Translations under genes and position numbers: made by a program
Shown here: in pieces, positions 50,832 through 60,033 of the stretch
Position numbering within the stretch: position 1 is the first letter of the stretch
How the letters are laid out: the number at the start of each line of letters is the position of its first letter
The notes under the pieces: generated by a model
The model's input: the letters and a program-made list of their open reading frames with translations, nothing else
What the model was told of the DNA's origin: nothing
The model's database searches: none
Origin: Planctomycetes bacterium B3_Pla
GTDB taxonomy: Bacteria > Planctomycetota > Phycisphaerae > Sedimentisphaerales > Anaerobacaceae
NCBI GenBank assembly: GCA_005223045.1
Contig: NJBM01000007.1
Location: 186,001-250,000, forward strand
Direction of reading: 5' to 3'
DNA: 64,000 nucleotides

Positions 50832-53800
50832 ATGTTGACGACAAGAATCAATCCAACCATTACGAGAGTGTTGTGTGCCTGCATTGTGCTTCTTGCATCC
50901 GGGGCTCTGTGGGTGCCGGTGTCTGTTGCCAATCCCCCCGTGGAGTACACTGTCACATCTTCGGCCGGGCCGAACGGCGCGATCAGTCCCGATGGCGACA
51001 CTGTTGTTGCCAAGGGCGGCGACCTGTCATTTACAGCCACTCCCAACACGGGCTATAAGGTCGACACATGGTCTGTCGATGGCGCTGAGGCCCAGACGGG
51101 CGGCACCGGTTTCACACTGACCGATATCCAGGCCGATCAAACGGTTGACGTGACGTTCAAACCGCTTGGATTCGACATTTCATCTTCGGCTGATACGAAC
51201 GGCTCGATTAGTCCTGACGGTACTACTACCGTCACTTACGGCAGCGACCTGTCATTTACTGCCACTCCCAACACAGGTTATGAGGTTGATAAATGGTCGG
51301 TAGACGGCTCTGAGGCCCAGACAGGCGGCGATAGCTTATCACTGACCAATATCCAGGCCAACCACACAGTTGACGTGACCTTCAAACTCCTTAAATTCGA
51401 GGTTTCATCCTCGGCCGGCGAGAACGGCGCGGTCAGTCCTGACGGTACTACTACCGTCACTTACGGCAGCGACCTGGGTTTTTCAGCCACTCCCGCCGCG
51501 GGCTATGAGGTCGATACATGGTCTGTGGATGGCTCCGAGGCCCAGACGGGCGGCGACAGCTTTACACTTGCCGATATCCAGGCCAATCAATCAGTTGACG
51601 TGACCTTTAAACTGCTCGAACTCGAGATTTCATCTTCGGCGGGTTCGAACGGGGCGATTTACCCCGACGGCTCCAAAACCGTTACTTACGGCGACGACCA
51701 GGATTTTACGGCCTATCCCAGCATGGGTTATGAGGTTGATAAATGGTCAGTAGACGGCTCTGAGGCCCAGACAGGCGGCGACAGCTTTTCGCTGACCGAT
51801 ATCCAGGCCGATCACTCCGTTGATGTGACGTTCAAACTGCTCGAATTCGATATCAGCGGCACAGCCGGTCCGAACGGCGCTATTAGCCCCGATGGTGACA
51901 CTACCGTAACCTGGGGCAGCGATCTGGAGTTTACAGCCGCCCCCGAAGGGGAGTATTTGGTGCGTATATGGTCTGTGGACGGCGAGCAGGTTCAGATAGG
52001 CGGAGATACCTATATGCTTACCGGCATCTCTGCCGACCACTCAGTAGATGTGAGCTTCAGCTTACTTTACTACGTGGTATCATCCTCGTCCATCGGGGGT
52101 GGTTCGATCGATCCTGACGGTTCTCTTACGGCCGAGCCCGGCGACAGCCTGGCGTATTCAGCCCAGCCCGACCCTGAATACAGGATAATCAAATGGTCTG
52201 TGGACGGCTCGACCGCACAGTGGGGCGGCGCCGTCTTCACCCTCGACAATATTCAGGACGATCACGACGTTACTGTCCTGTTCGGCCAGGTCGACTATGT
52301 GATTACAGCTACGGCCGGTCCGGGCGGCTCAGTCAGTCCCAAAAGCGTTGGTGTGACTTCCGGTGGCAACTACACGTTCACCGCCACTCCCGACACAGGC
52401 TACGAGGTAGATACGTGGTTCATGGACGGCGGCGTAGCCCAGACAGGCGGTACTACCTATGAGGTCAGCGGTCCCATCTATGAAGATCACGCAATTCACG
52501 TCACGTTCAAAAAGAAGGTGTGTGAATCTCTTGGCACGTACGAATTTGAGGCCAAAGGCGAGTTCAAGGACGGCATTATTACCAACAACCAGCCTGAACC
52601 GAACGAGCCGCTGGTTATTGTCAAACCGGTGGGCCTCGGGGATAATCCTGATAACAAGGTGATGGCAATGAGCAACCTGGCACGTGCTAAAGGCACCTTT
52701 GCCAAGACCTCTGCCGATGAGATTCAGATATGTTTCAAATATTTGTTCACGGACCCGAACGTTGAATTGGCGGTCTCCATATCGGATTCACCGGCGCTTC
52801 TGGCCGCGGACGATCCTCTGCGGGCGGAGCATTACATCGAGGTCGGACGGCTGGCGCCTCCGCCCGCCGATCAGGCCGGCTCGCCGGGCAGTGACCGCTT
52901 TGCAGTCTTTCAGAAAGTGGTCTGGACAGAAGATCTGAACTTTGCCGACGGACTGTATGTTGAGTTGGAGTTGACCAAGCAGACCGTCAACGGCGCAGGC
53001 AGCCTGGTCTATATTGACAATTGGAGTGCGTCGTTAGACTGCAACGGCGTCTGTTTGGACATAAACGGCGACAATGCCGTCAGTAGTGCGGACCTTCTGA
53101 AAGTCGTTGGCGCCTATGGCTCTGCTGCAACAGGCGCGACGGCTTGCCTGGAAGGGGCCTTCACCGCCGACGGATACGTGGATTCGTATGACGTTGTCGC
53201 GTGGGATTGGGCCATGAACTCCGATCAGCGCCTGCTCAGTTACTGCGGCCTGCCTCTAACAGGCGAATCCGGCGGCGTTAGCCTTATGAGCGCCGGCGCA
53301 CCGGTGGCTCTGGCCGCAAATGCTCCCAGTGATTTGAGCGACATATTGATAGCCGGCAGGACAGCCGAACTAAAGGACTCTCTCTGCGTCTTTGACAGTG
53401 CCGGCCAGGCCGGCGGATCGTCTGCCTCAAGTCGCGGCAACATCAGACTTGCGCAGGGACCTGACGGTGGAATCTACCAGCTCAATTCCGAGACAGGCCT
53501 GGTTCGCCTGGACGGCACGGGCGAGGTGGTCGTACCTTCAGGCAAGCTCGATATTGTCGGCGAACCTCGCTACAACTCATCCGCGACGGTTTACGTAGGC
53601 ATTCAAAACGGCGGCCCGGATTCATTCGGCCGGCCCGTTCTCGATGTCGCTTTGGATGACGAATATGTCTATGTCGTTCCGGTGGTGGTCAGTCCCGACG
53701 GCGGCGAGGCTTATACCGCCGCGGCAAAGCTCAGGCTCTCGGCAGGCAGTCCGCCTTACGAGTTGGTCGAGCTGTATGACGTTGCTCCGCTGCCCAATGA

Positions 53801-54371
53801 CAACCAGTACCGGGACAATCTGCGGGAAATCGAAATCGACGGCGCCGGCAACGTTTACGTCCTGAACGTACACTCGCTCAATGAAAGCGATATCCTGTGG
53901 AAATACGCAGTGGATGGGACGGTAGAGCGTCTGGATCTGGGCAGACCGGATAGCGGCAGCTACGTGCCCGCTCCTATCGCAATGTGCGTCTCGCAGACAA
54001 CCGGCACGCTGTATTTAGCTTCGGCCGCCGGTAACCAAGCCGAACCGGATTCGACTGTCATATACGTCTTCTCCACACAGGGTGGACTTGCTCCCGCTGG
54101 GTCCGTCACGATCAACGGCCTGCAGCACGTAACCGGCATAACCGAGGATCCGGCCACAGGGACACTGTGGATCGCCGGCTTCAACATGTACGACATCCCG
54201 CAGGACCCGAATCCGGCCGAGCCGGCATTCTGCTACCCATGCCTGGCAAGCATCTCGGCCGCAGGCGACAGCGTCGAGGTTATACCGCTCTTAGACCCTG
54301 CCTCCCACGATTTGGCGCTGCCAATGTCAATCCTGTGGACAGGTATTGTTGAAAGAACCGGAGTAGAATAG
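50832..54371 (+). CDS. Large secreted protein with seven InlB-like (Flg_new_2) repeats and a dockerin-like region
   Basis: A 1179-residue protein; ATG 50832 follows GAAAGGAG. A signal peptide (residues 10-34) precedes seven tandem repeats of about 75 residues, from residue 39 to about 563. Each has the pattern S/T-A-G-x-x-G-x-I-S-P-D-G, then DxxFTATPxxGYEVDxWSVDG, SEAQTGG and V-DVTFK, matching divergent InlB B-repeats. Repeats 2-4 are nearly identical at protein level, repeats 5-7 diverged. A globular domain follows (about 565-735), then a dockerin-like CLDINGDNAVSSADLLKVVG near residue 738, then a long beta-propeller-like tail. Adhesive or matrix role is likely; the dockerin-like motif may anchor it. 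Transcription ends at a strong hairpin. Confidence 0.85.
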   Translation: MLTTRINPTITRVLCACIVLLASGALWVPVSVANPPVEYTVTSSAGPNGAISPDGDTVVAKGGDLSFTATPNTGYKVDTWSVDGAEAQTGGTGFTLTDIQADQTVDVTFKPLGFDISSSADTNGSISPDGTTTVTYGSDLSFTATPNTGYEVDKWSVDGSEAQTGGDSLSLTNIQANHTVDVTFKLLKFEVSSSAGENGAVSPDGTTTVTYGSDLGFSATPAAGYEVDTWSVDGSEAQTGGDSFTLADIQANQSVDVTFKLLELEISSSAGSNGAIYPDGSKTVTYGDDQDFTAYPSMGYEVDKWSVDGSEAQTGGDSFSLTDIQADHSVDVTFKLLEFDISGTAGPNGAISPDGDTTVTWGSDLEFTAAPEGEYLVRIWSVDGEQVQIGGDTYMLTGISADHSVDVSFSLLYYVVSSSSIGGGSIDPDGSLTAEPGDSLAYSAQPDPEYRIIKWSVDGSTAQWGGAVFTLDNIQDDHDVTVLFGQVDYVITATAGPGGSVSPKSVGVTSGGNYTFTATPDTGYEVDTWFMDGGVAQTGGTTYEVSGPIYEDHAIHVTFKKKVCESLGTYEFEAKGEFKDGIITNNQPEPNEPLVIVKPVGLGDNPDNKVMAMSNLARAKGTFAKTSADEIQICFKYLFTDPNVELAVSISDSPALLAADDPLRAEHYIEVGRLAPPPADQAGSPGSDRFAVFQKVVWTEDLNFADGLYVELELTKQTVNGAGSLVYIDNWSASLDCNGVCLDINGDNAVSSADLLKVVGAYGSAATGATACLEGAFTADGYVDSYDVVAWDWAMNSDQRLLSYCGLPLTGESGGVSLMSAGAPVALAANAPSDLSDILIAGRTAELKDSLCVFDSAGQAGGSSASSRGNIRLAQGPDGGIYQLNSETGLVRLDGTGEVVVPSGKLDIVGEPRYNSSATVYVGIQNGGPDSFGRPVLDVALDDEYVYVVPVVVSPDGGEAYTAAAKLRLSAGSPPYELVELYDVAPLPNDNQYRDNLREIEIDGAGNVYVLNVHSLNESDILWKYAVDGTVERLDLGRPDSGSYVPAPIAMCVSQTTGTLYLASAAGNQAEPDSTVIYVFSTQGGLAPAGSVTINGLQHVTGITEDPATGTLWIAGFNMYDIPQDPNPAEPAFCYPCLASISAAGDSVEVIPLLDPASHDLALPMSILWTGIVERTGVE

Positions 54372-54380
54372 AACCACAAC

Positions 54381-54427
54381 GCGGGGACGGCAGATCCCAC
54401 GGATTTCCGCCGTCCCCGCAAAATTTT
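54381..54427 (+). terminator. Strong intrinsic terminator
   Basis: GCGGGGACGGC (54381-54391) pairs perfectly with GCCGTCCCCGC (54409-54419) and is followed by AAAATTTT. The stretch 54428-54776 holds no supportable gene; it is AT-rich near 54455-54500. Confidence 0.85.
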
Positions 54428-54776
54428 GCCCAGCCGAAAACCTGAAGCGCAGCAAAATAATTAATAATAATTAACCAATCATCAATTGAATTGATCAAGG
54501 AATATCGTGTTACTCCGGGTGCATCTAAGGAGTCTGTTCGAGACTCGTTGCCCGGATTCATCGACATTGTTGGATCGGTCTGGCATGGCCTTGGAGGATT
54601 CTGTTTCTCTTCTGTTGTCTATTAGATAGAAAGGGAAAGCCTATTGGACTGGCTCCCAGTCATGGCATGTTCCAAAACCTATATGATTATCTCTTGACCA
54701 AATCACGAATTGCCCTATCATCTATCCCGATGAGAGTTGACAAGAAGTCGAACATGGTATGCCTCGGAGCACTCCA

Positions 54777-55637
54777 ATGAAATCTTTGACGGTACTGTCG
54801 CGAGATTGGAAGTGTGAGTTGGCTGCCCTTGTCAAAAGCGCACAGACGCAAATCATTATATCGTCACCATATTTGACGAGCCAAGGGAGTGCGTTTATTC
54901 TGGCGAACTTACGTAAACGCGTTGCTCCAAAAATCAAACTCCGCGTACTTACGGATCTCTCACCCACAAATGTCTGTCAAGGTGCAACAGATCCTGCTGC
55001 TATCAGGACGTTATGGCATGCAGTGGCAGACTTTACTTTGTTGCATCTTCCCAGACTCCATGCCAAAGTGTACGTCGGCGATTTTCGCTGTGCGATAGTA
55101 ACCTCTGCAAACCTAACTGCCGGAGGACTCGGACGAAACTACGAATACGGGATAAGAGTCTCGGAGCACCGCTTCGTTAAGGACATAGCGGACGACATCA
55201 GGGATTAATCTGATCTTGGTGCCACGATCAGTGCGCACGAGCTTGAGCAGTACTGCAGCATTGCAGCGCGCCTGCGCGCCACCTACAAGAAGCAGCAGAA
55301 ATCAATCGTCAGATCAGTACAGCGAGAATTCAACCAGCAGCTTCTAACTGCAGAGGACGAACTCATACGCCTTCGGCTTTCTGGTGGAGCCATGCACACC
55401 GTCTTCGCCAAGACCATTCTTTACCTGCTACGTCGATACGGATCTTTGTCAACAGTTCAAATCCACCCGAAGATAGAATCGATTCACCCAGACTTATGTG
55501 ATAACACTATTGACCGAGTTATCGACGGGAAACACTTTGGAAAGAAATGGAAACATGCTGTGAGAACGGCACAGCAACAACTCAAGAGAAATGGACAAGT
55601 GGACCTGCAACAAGGTCGCTGGGTGATAGTCCACTGA
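54777..55637 (+). pseudogene. Phospholipase D-like nuclease gene interrupted by one in-frame stop
   Basis: ATG 54777 has GGAG seven bases upstream and is preferred over ATG 54759. The frame reads SLTVLSRDWKCELAALVKSA, then HLPRLHAKVYVGDF with the HxKxxxxD motif and SANLT, so a single PLD active-site unit is intact. A TAA at 55206-55208 stops it at residue 143, but the same frame stays open from 55209 to 55637 (SDLGATISAHELEQYCSIAA onward), giving a theoretical 286 residues. The downstream part (RTAQQQLKRNGQVDLQQGRW) looks like a winged-helix or restriction-type C-terminal domain. One nonsense mutation, or stop read-through, explains it. A partial functional PLD domain is also possible. Confidence 0.7.
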
Positions 55638-55659
55638 GTTGAGAGACAGGAGGTTTCCA

Positions 55660-55902
55660 ATGGAAAGCAAACATGAATGTGAAGCGTGTGGCGGGAGGGG
55701 TATGTTTGTTCCCGCTACCCCGTCGTGTAGTATAATCGCGCTGAGGCCTCCTTGGATCGTCGTTGAGAAATGCGACACCTGCGACAAGTTCGCTGATGAC
55801 TTGAGTGCAAGTCTGACTGAGTTTGCCATCGCTGGATGGTTTGTCTGCACAGATGGTGGCTATCATGCGCTGGCGTATACACGGTGCAAAACTCATAGTT
55901 GA
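55660..55902 (+). CDS. Small CxxC zinc-ribbon-like protein
   Basis: An 80-residue protein. ATG 55660 follows a perfect AGGAGG site seven bases upstream, 22 bp after the end of the PLD-like frame. CEACGGRGMF and EKCDTCDKFAD give two CxxC pairs that could bind a zinc ion. The middle (SLTEFAIAGWFVCTDGGYHA) is a small beta-rich region. No family is named. It may be a partner of the PLD-like nuclease; many accessory defence modules have small zinc proteins, but this is a guess. Followed by 276 bp with a repeated sequence. Confidence 0.65.
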   Translation: MESKHECEACGGRGMFVPATPSCSIIALRPPWIVVEKCDTCDKFADDLSASLTEFAIAGWFVCTDGGYHALAYTRCKTHS

Positions 55903-55954
55903 GATTTGAGGCGAATCCCATATCGCATGGTGCTAATTTCAGAGAAAAGTCCTA

Positions 55955-56015
55955 AATCCGCAAAAATCCGCGTTAATCTGTGGTTTCAATTCGGTATTCA
56001 TTCGTGGCTAATTAA
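55955..56015. repeat. ATCCGCGTTAATCTGTGG-type repeat
   Basis: AAATCCGCAAAAATCCGCG, then TTAATCTGTGGTTTC and ATTCGTGGCTAA form the widely seen intergenic string in many planctomycete and Bacteroidetes genomes. The rest of 55903-56178 shows no gene; ATGs there lack ribosome-binding sites. The adjacent A-run lies at 56014-56021. Confidence 0.55.
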
Positions 56016-56178
56016 AAAAAAACCATTTTCGGGGCAAATCTCAGGTGCGGATCCGGTCTGGAGGTGGGCGTTGAATTCCTGGGCATGGCAGGCTATAATC
56101 CGCCGGTCGCGGTGTGCCGGGACGTATTGTCTTTGGAATTAGAGAAAATCGAGTGATTACAGAGGTTTTGCCGGATCA

Positions 56179-57267
56179 ATGGCTGAGAAACTAAAGAAGC
56201 TGAACGAAGATATATCGGAAATCTCAACGTGGCTGGAATCCGACAAGATTCCCTGGGTGATTGCCGGGCCTTGCAGCGCCGAGTCCGAAGAGCAGGTCCT
56301 TGCCACGGCACGAGCGCTGAAGAAGTCGGCCCAGGTGAAGGTATTTCGTGCCGGGGTCTGGAAGCCTCGCACGCGGCCCAATACCTTCGAGGGCGTCGGC
56401 AAAATCGGCCTGGAATGGCTCAGGCAGGTCAAGGCCGAGACTCACTTTCTGACGACGACGGAAGTGGCCAACGCGCACCATGTTGAACTCTGCCTTGACA
56501 ATGATGTTGACATTCTGTGGATCGGGGCAAGAACTACGGTGAATCCGTTTCTTGTACAGGAGATAGCCGACGCTCTAAAGGGAGTCGATGTGCCTGTGCT
56601 TGTGAAGAATCCGATCAATGCCGAGCTTGGTTTGTGGCTCGGGGCCATCGAGAGGTTGTATCATGCGGGCATAACGAAGCTTGCCGCGATACACAGGGGT
56701 TTTTCCACGTACATGGAGATGGAGTACCGCAACCGGCCGGACTGGCAGATTCCTATCGAGCTAAAGAGACTGATTCCGAGCCTGCCTTTGATTTGCGATC
56801 CGAGCCATATAGCGGGTAACCGGGCGTATATAGAACCCATCTCTCAGACGGCGCTGGACATAGGCATAAAGGCCCTCATGATCGAGACTCACATCGATCC
56901 GGACCGGGCGCTTAGCGATGCCAAGCAGCAGATTACACCGGATGCTTTGATTGGACTGTTGGACAGGCTAAGAGCGCGGGACACGGCTATAACGGACAAG
57001 CACGTAAAGGGAAAAATCGCCCATTTGCGTGGTCAGATCAGTCACGTGGATTCGCAGATTATACGCGACTTAGCCGAGAGGATGAGATGGGTCGAAGATA
57101 TAGGCAAGCTCAAGCAGCAGCACGGCATTGCCGTTCTTCAAATCAACAGATGGGAGAACCTTCTCGACGATCACATGGCCAAGGCCCAGCAACTCGGCCT
57201 GGAAGATGAATTTGTTAAAGCGGTATTCGAGCTAATACACGCCCAGGCGGTAAAGAGACAGTTGTAG
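56179..57267 (+). CDS. DAHP synthase-chorismate mutase fusion
   Basis: A 362-residue bifunctional shikimate-pathway enzyme. Residues 1-260 are a DAHP synthase of the KDO8P-synthase-like type (IPWVIAGPCSAESEEQ, then AGVWKPRTRPNTFEG, PVLVKNPINAELG, and LICDPSHIAGNRAY). Residues about 270-362 are an AroQ-type chorismate mutase (LRGQISHVDSQIIRDLAERM, then IGKLKQQHGIAVLQ, ending at the helix EDEFVKAVFELIHA). The order DAHP synthase then mutase, also known in Bacteroidetes, often allows feedback control by prephenate-type products. ATG 56179 gives MAEKLKKLNEDISEIS; its ribosome-binding site is weak. Not operon-linked to neighbours. Confidence 0.93.
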   Translation: MAEKLKKLNEDISEISTWLESDKIPWVIAGPCSAESEEQVLATARALKKSAQVKVFRAGVWKPRTRPNTFEGVGKIGLEWLRQVKAETHFLTTTEVANAHHVELCLDNDVDILWIGARTTVNPFLVQEIADALKGVDVPVLVKNPINAELGLWLGAIERLYHAGITKLAAIHRGFSTYMEMEYRNRPDWQIPIELKRLIPSLPLICDPSHIAGNRAYIEPISQTALDIGIKALMIETHIDPDRALSDAKQQITPDALIGLLDRLRARDTAITDKHVKGKIAHLRGQISHVDSQIIRDLAERMRWVEDIGKLKQQHGIAVLQINRWENLLDDHMAKAQQLGLEDEFVKAVFELIHAQAVKRQL

Positions 57268-57296
57268 GAGCATCCGAATAGCACGCCCGGTGGAGA

Positions 57297-58649
57297 CTAC
57301 ACTTTGCCGGATGTTTTTCGCTTGAAGGAAAACTCGACTTTCACGTTTGCCGGCTTGCCGCCGATCTCCAACACGGGGTAGGCAAGGAAATTGATTGGGC
57401 CTGAAGCCGGCCCCGGTTCGAGCACGAGGTCGCGGCCGCGGCTCAGTTCGACGCGGTTGGCCGGATGGTGGCCGAAGTAATAGGTGGACAGGCTGGAACA
57501 CTTGTCACCCTCGCTGATGTCAACGGGCCACCACCTGCCGTCGGTGTAGAACTCAGCCCAGCAATGGTAGCCGTCAATACCGCCTGAATTCCTCGCCGAA
57601 GGGATTGCCGCACCGATGGCGAAGCGCGCAGGGATGCCGACGGCCCTGGACAAGGCGATGAAGTAGGAATGAAAATCCGTGCAATTGCCGGTGCGGGCGT
57701 CACAGGCATAGACGGCATCGCCTTTTCCCCAGCCGGGGCCGAATTTCATGTATCGCATGCGGTCAATGACGTGGTCGTAAAGGGCCCGCGCACGCACGAG
57801 GTCGCCGTTCTTGCCCTCAACGACCTTCTCGGCAATGCCGCTGAATCTCTCATCGGCCGGCACGAGTCGCTCCGGGTCCAGGTATTGCCCGGCGGCGGGC
57901 GTCTGCGTTGCATAAACGGCTTTCTCACGACGTTGTATTTGAGAGCGGATCTCGATGGTTTTTCCGCTGTCCTGAGGGCCAAGCGTCAGGAAAAGCACGC
58001 GGTTTCCATGCTCAGGCTCCTGCAATATTTCCCGCTCGCCCGGGGCTTCGATGGACGTTACCTCGGCGGTCTGGAATTCGTCCGTGCTCGGCAGGGGAAT
58101 CCATATACGAGCGGTGTCGGTCATCTCCGGCAGCGTCGCCCGGTATAGAAACTCGAACTCGTCACGGCCCTTGATTACCCCAAGTAGTTCCGGCGGCGCT
58201 TCTTTCGCGGGGCGGCGGTGCCACGTCTTGTCACGCTTTTGCTTCCACACATAAAGAGGCTGGCCGTTGGTCTTGTGGACCGTGGTTTCAGTGACGGTTA
58301 TCGCGCCCGGGTCGCCTTCAAGGAAGAAATCCACGTCGTAAACGTCGCCGTCGCTGCTGGCCAAATCCACGCAGGCGAAATGGCGGCGCGGCCCTAAGTT
58401 GGCTAAGTACTCGGTGTGGACGCGCACCAGTTTAAGTCGCAGCTCCGTCTCATCGAAGGGCAGTCTGAAATATCCTTCACCCAGGCGGGTCTGCTCCTCG
58501 ATGTGTTTCTCGATGCCATTCTGTATATCTTTTGTTACTATGTTAGGCGCAGACTCCACTGGGTTGTTCTCTTCATCGCGCGACGTATTACAGCCTGCAA
58601 ACACAGTGCAGACTACAAGCACTGCCGGTATTATTTTTTGCCAGCTCAT
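57297..58649 (-). CDS. Transglutaminase-like lipoprotein
   Basis: A 450-residue exported protein. ATG 58649 starts MSWQKIIPAVLVVCTVFAGC, a lipoprotein signal with lipobox AGC (Cys20). The N-terminal 270 residues form a beta-rich domain. A transglutaminase-like core follows: catalytic Cys in RTGNCTDFHSYFIALSRAVG, His in IDGYHCWAEFYTDGRWW, and Asp in PVDISEGDK. Such proteins are periplasmic proteases or crosslinking-type domains in envelope processes. AAAGG lies nearby upstream. A longer in-frame N-terminus is rejected: it reads Arg/Pro-rich text from the complement of the neighbouring lipoprotein repeats. Confidence 0.88.
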   Translation of the reverse strand: MSWQKIIPAVLVVCTVFAGCNTSRDEENNPVESAPNIVTKDIQNGIEKHIEEQTRLGEGYFRLPFDETELRLKLVRVHTEYLANLGPRRHFACVDLASSDGDVYDVDFFLEGDPGAITVTETTVHKTNGQPLYVWKQKRDKTWHRRPAKEAPPELLGVIKGRDEFEFLYRATLPEMTDTARIWIPLPSTDEFQTAEVTSIEAPGEREILQEPEHGNRVLFLTLGPQDSGKTIEIRSQIQRREKAVYATQTPAAGQYLDPERLVPADERFSGIAEKVVEGKNGDLVRARALYDHVIDRMRYMKFGPGWGKGDAVYACDARTGNCTDFHSYFIALSRAVGIPARFAIGAAIPSARNSGGIDGYHCWAEFYTDGRWWPVDISEGDKCSSLSTYYFGHHPANRVELSRGRDLVLEPGPASGPINFLAYPVLEIGGKPANVKVEFSFKRKTSGKV

Positions 58650-58698
58650 AACAGACCTTTCATCTCTTAGCCGCATGTTGCAGTCAAGAGCGTGAATA

Positions 58699-58947
58699 TC
58701 ATTTTGGATGCTCTCCGGCCGGATGTTCCCCGGCTGGATGTTCCTTGGCCGGAGTTTTCTCGGCCGGAGTTTCCTCTGATGGGGTTTCCTCGGACTCAGT
58801 TGCCTTGGCCGGGTGCTCTCCGGCTGGGTGTTCGCCGGCTGGGTGTTCCCCTGTCGGATGCTCGCCCTCATGCTTGCAACCTGTCAGGCCAAGCGAAACA
58901 ACTGCGGCAATCAACACCACCGCAAATATCTTTTTCACAATGTTCAT
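58699..58947 (-). CDS. Small lipoprotein with GEHPA pentapeptide repeats
   Basis: An 82-residue lipoprotein. ATG 58947 follows AGGAG. The signal peptide VVLIAAVVSLGLTGC has a good lipobox (LTGC, Cys24). The mature part is GEHPTGEHPAGEHPAGEHPA, an acidic STEETPSEETPAE stretch and another EHPAGEHPAGEHP tail: about seven pentapeptide units with regular histidine spacing. Histidine-rich repeats on the outer membrane or periplasmic side could bind metal ions; this is inference. It lies 49 bp upstream of the transglutaminase-like lipoprotein, on the same strand, and may be co-transcribed. Confidence 0.8.
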   Translation of the reverse strand: MNIVKKIFAVVLIAAVVSLGLTGCKHEGEHPTGEHPAGEHPAGEHPAKATESEETPSEETPAEKTPAKEHPAGEHPAGEHPK

Positions 58948-59029
58948 CTCTACTGATTCTCCTTTCGTATTTATGGCTCGCAACTTCCGTAACACGGAGC
59001 CTGTCATCTTAAGCGTCCCAAAGTACACG

Positions 59030-60033
59030 CATCATAGCCGAGGCTGAGATTCTGTTAATCGGGGTCGCCCCTGTAATTAGTGTAAGGGATATTACGCTTT
59101 CTCGCATAGGGGAAAACCCCTATAGCCCGGGATCTCACATATAATTTCTCATATTCCGGCCCGGCTACGCTCCAGAGCCTTTTGCCTTTATATACTGTTA
59201 AGTCTGTCGTGATGGTTCAAAATTTCTGGGGAGTTTCTCGAAAGTTTGCACCCGGAAAAGTCGCAAGAACACGAACTCGGCAACCCAGAAGTGTGTCGGG
59301 GCTTCTTCCGAGTCTGGGGCGCCTGAATCCAAGCGGCAGCGAGTGTTACGCCATACGTGAGCGAGCGTTTCGTCCAGTTGCGGCGACAACCAAAGCAGCC
59401 GGAAGCAGTTATCTGAATGACAATTCCGGCAGGACGCAAATAAGAGGCCATAAAAAAACCCCCGCACAGGTGAGAATCGACGATTGTATCCCTTTATCTC
59501 CAATTATTTTTAGCGGTTTTGAGATAATCGTCTTTCTGCCTGACAGGGGCAAAACTGAACTGGGACTCTTTCCTTTTCTTACATAGCTCTCCCCGGCATT
59601 GAGCACGCGTTACGATCTGACTTGTGTGCGAACCTCTCTGAGTGACAACGCGGGTTCAAGCTAACATGGCCGATTGGGTCATTCGCAAGAGCCAGCTTCG
59701 TTTTCGTTTTAAACATGATGGTGCATCGGCACATCCGCTTGTTGTTCTTGAGCCTTTTCGCAGGTGCTTCAATCAGGTGACATGTCACGGTTTAACGCCG
59801 GTAAAGCGCCGGCAATTCGGGAGCTTCTCACTGCTTCTTCGTTGACCCCAAACTCCAACTTAACACCTTGACTCTCTTGCCCAGGGGCAAACAGTTTGCC
59901 CCGCTTAGCCCCGATAACGGAGGGTTCTTCCGATAAGAAAAACCTTCTTACCTATATTAAAAAGTGCGGAAATTTCTTGTTTCGTCTGAAAAAAAGCAGG
60001 AGTGGGATTGTGCCGTCGACGAGGCGAACAGGA
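59030..60033. other. Intergenic region with perfect hairpins, no supportable gene
   Basis: About 1 kb between two minus-strand genes. ATAGGGG-AAAA-CCCCTAT (59106-59123) and GGGGCAAA-CAG-TTTGCCCC (59884-59902) are perfect hairpins; the second is REP-like. Several open frames exist on both strands but none has a convincing ribosome-binding site or family resemblance. Confidence 0.55.

Noticed and set aside
59182..59586. 134-codon frame in the 1-kb gap
   Set aside because: No homology pattern or ribosome-binding site; several overlapping frames in the same stretch are equally unsupported.
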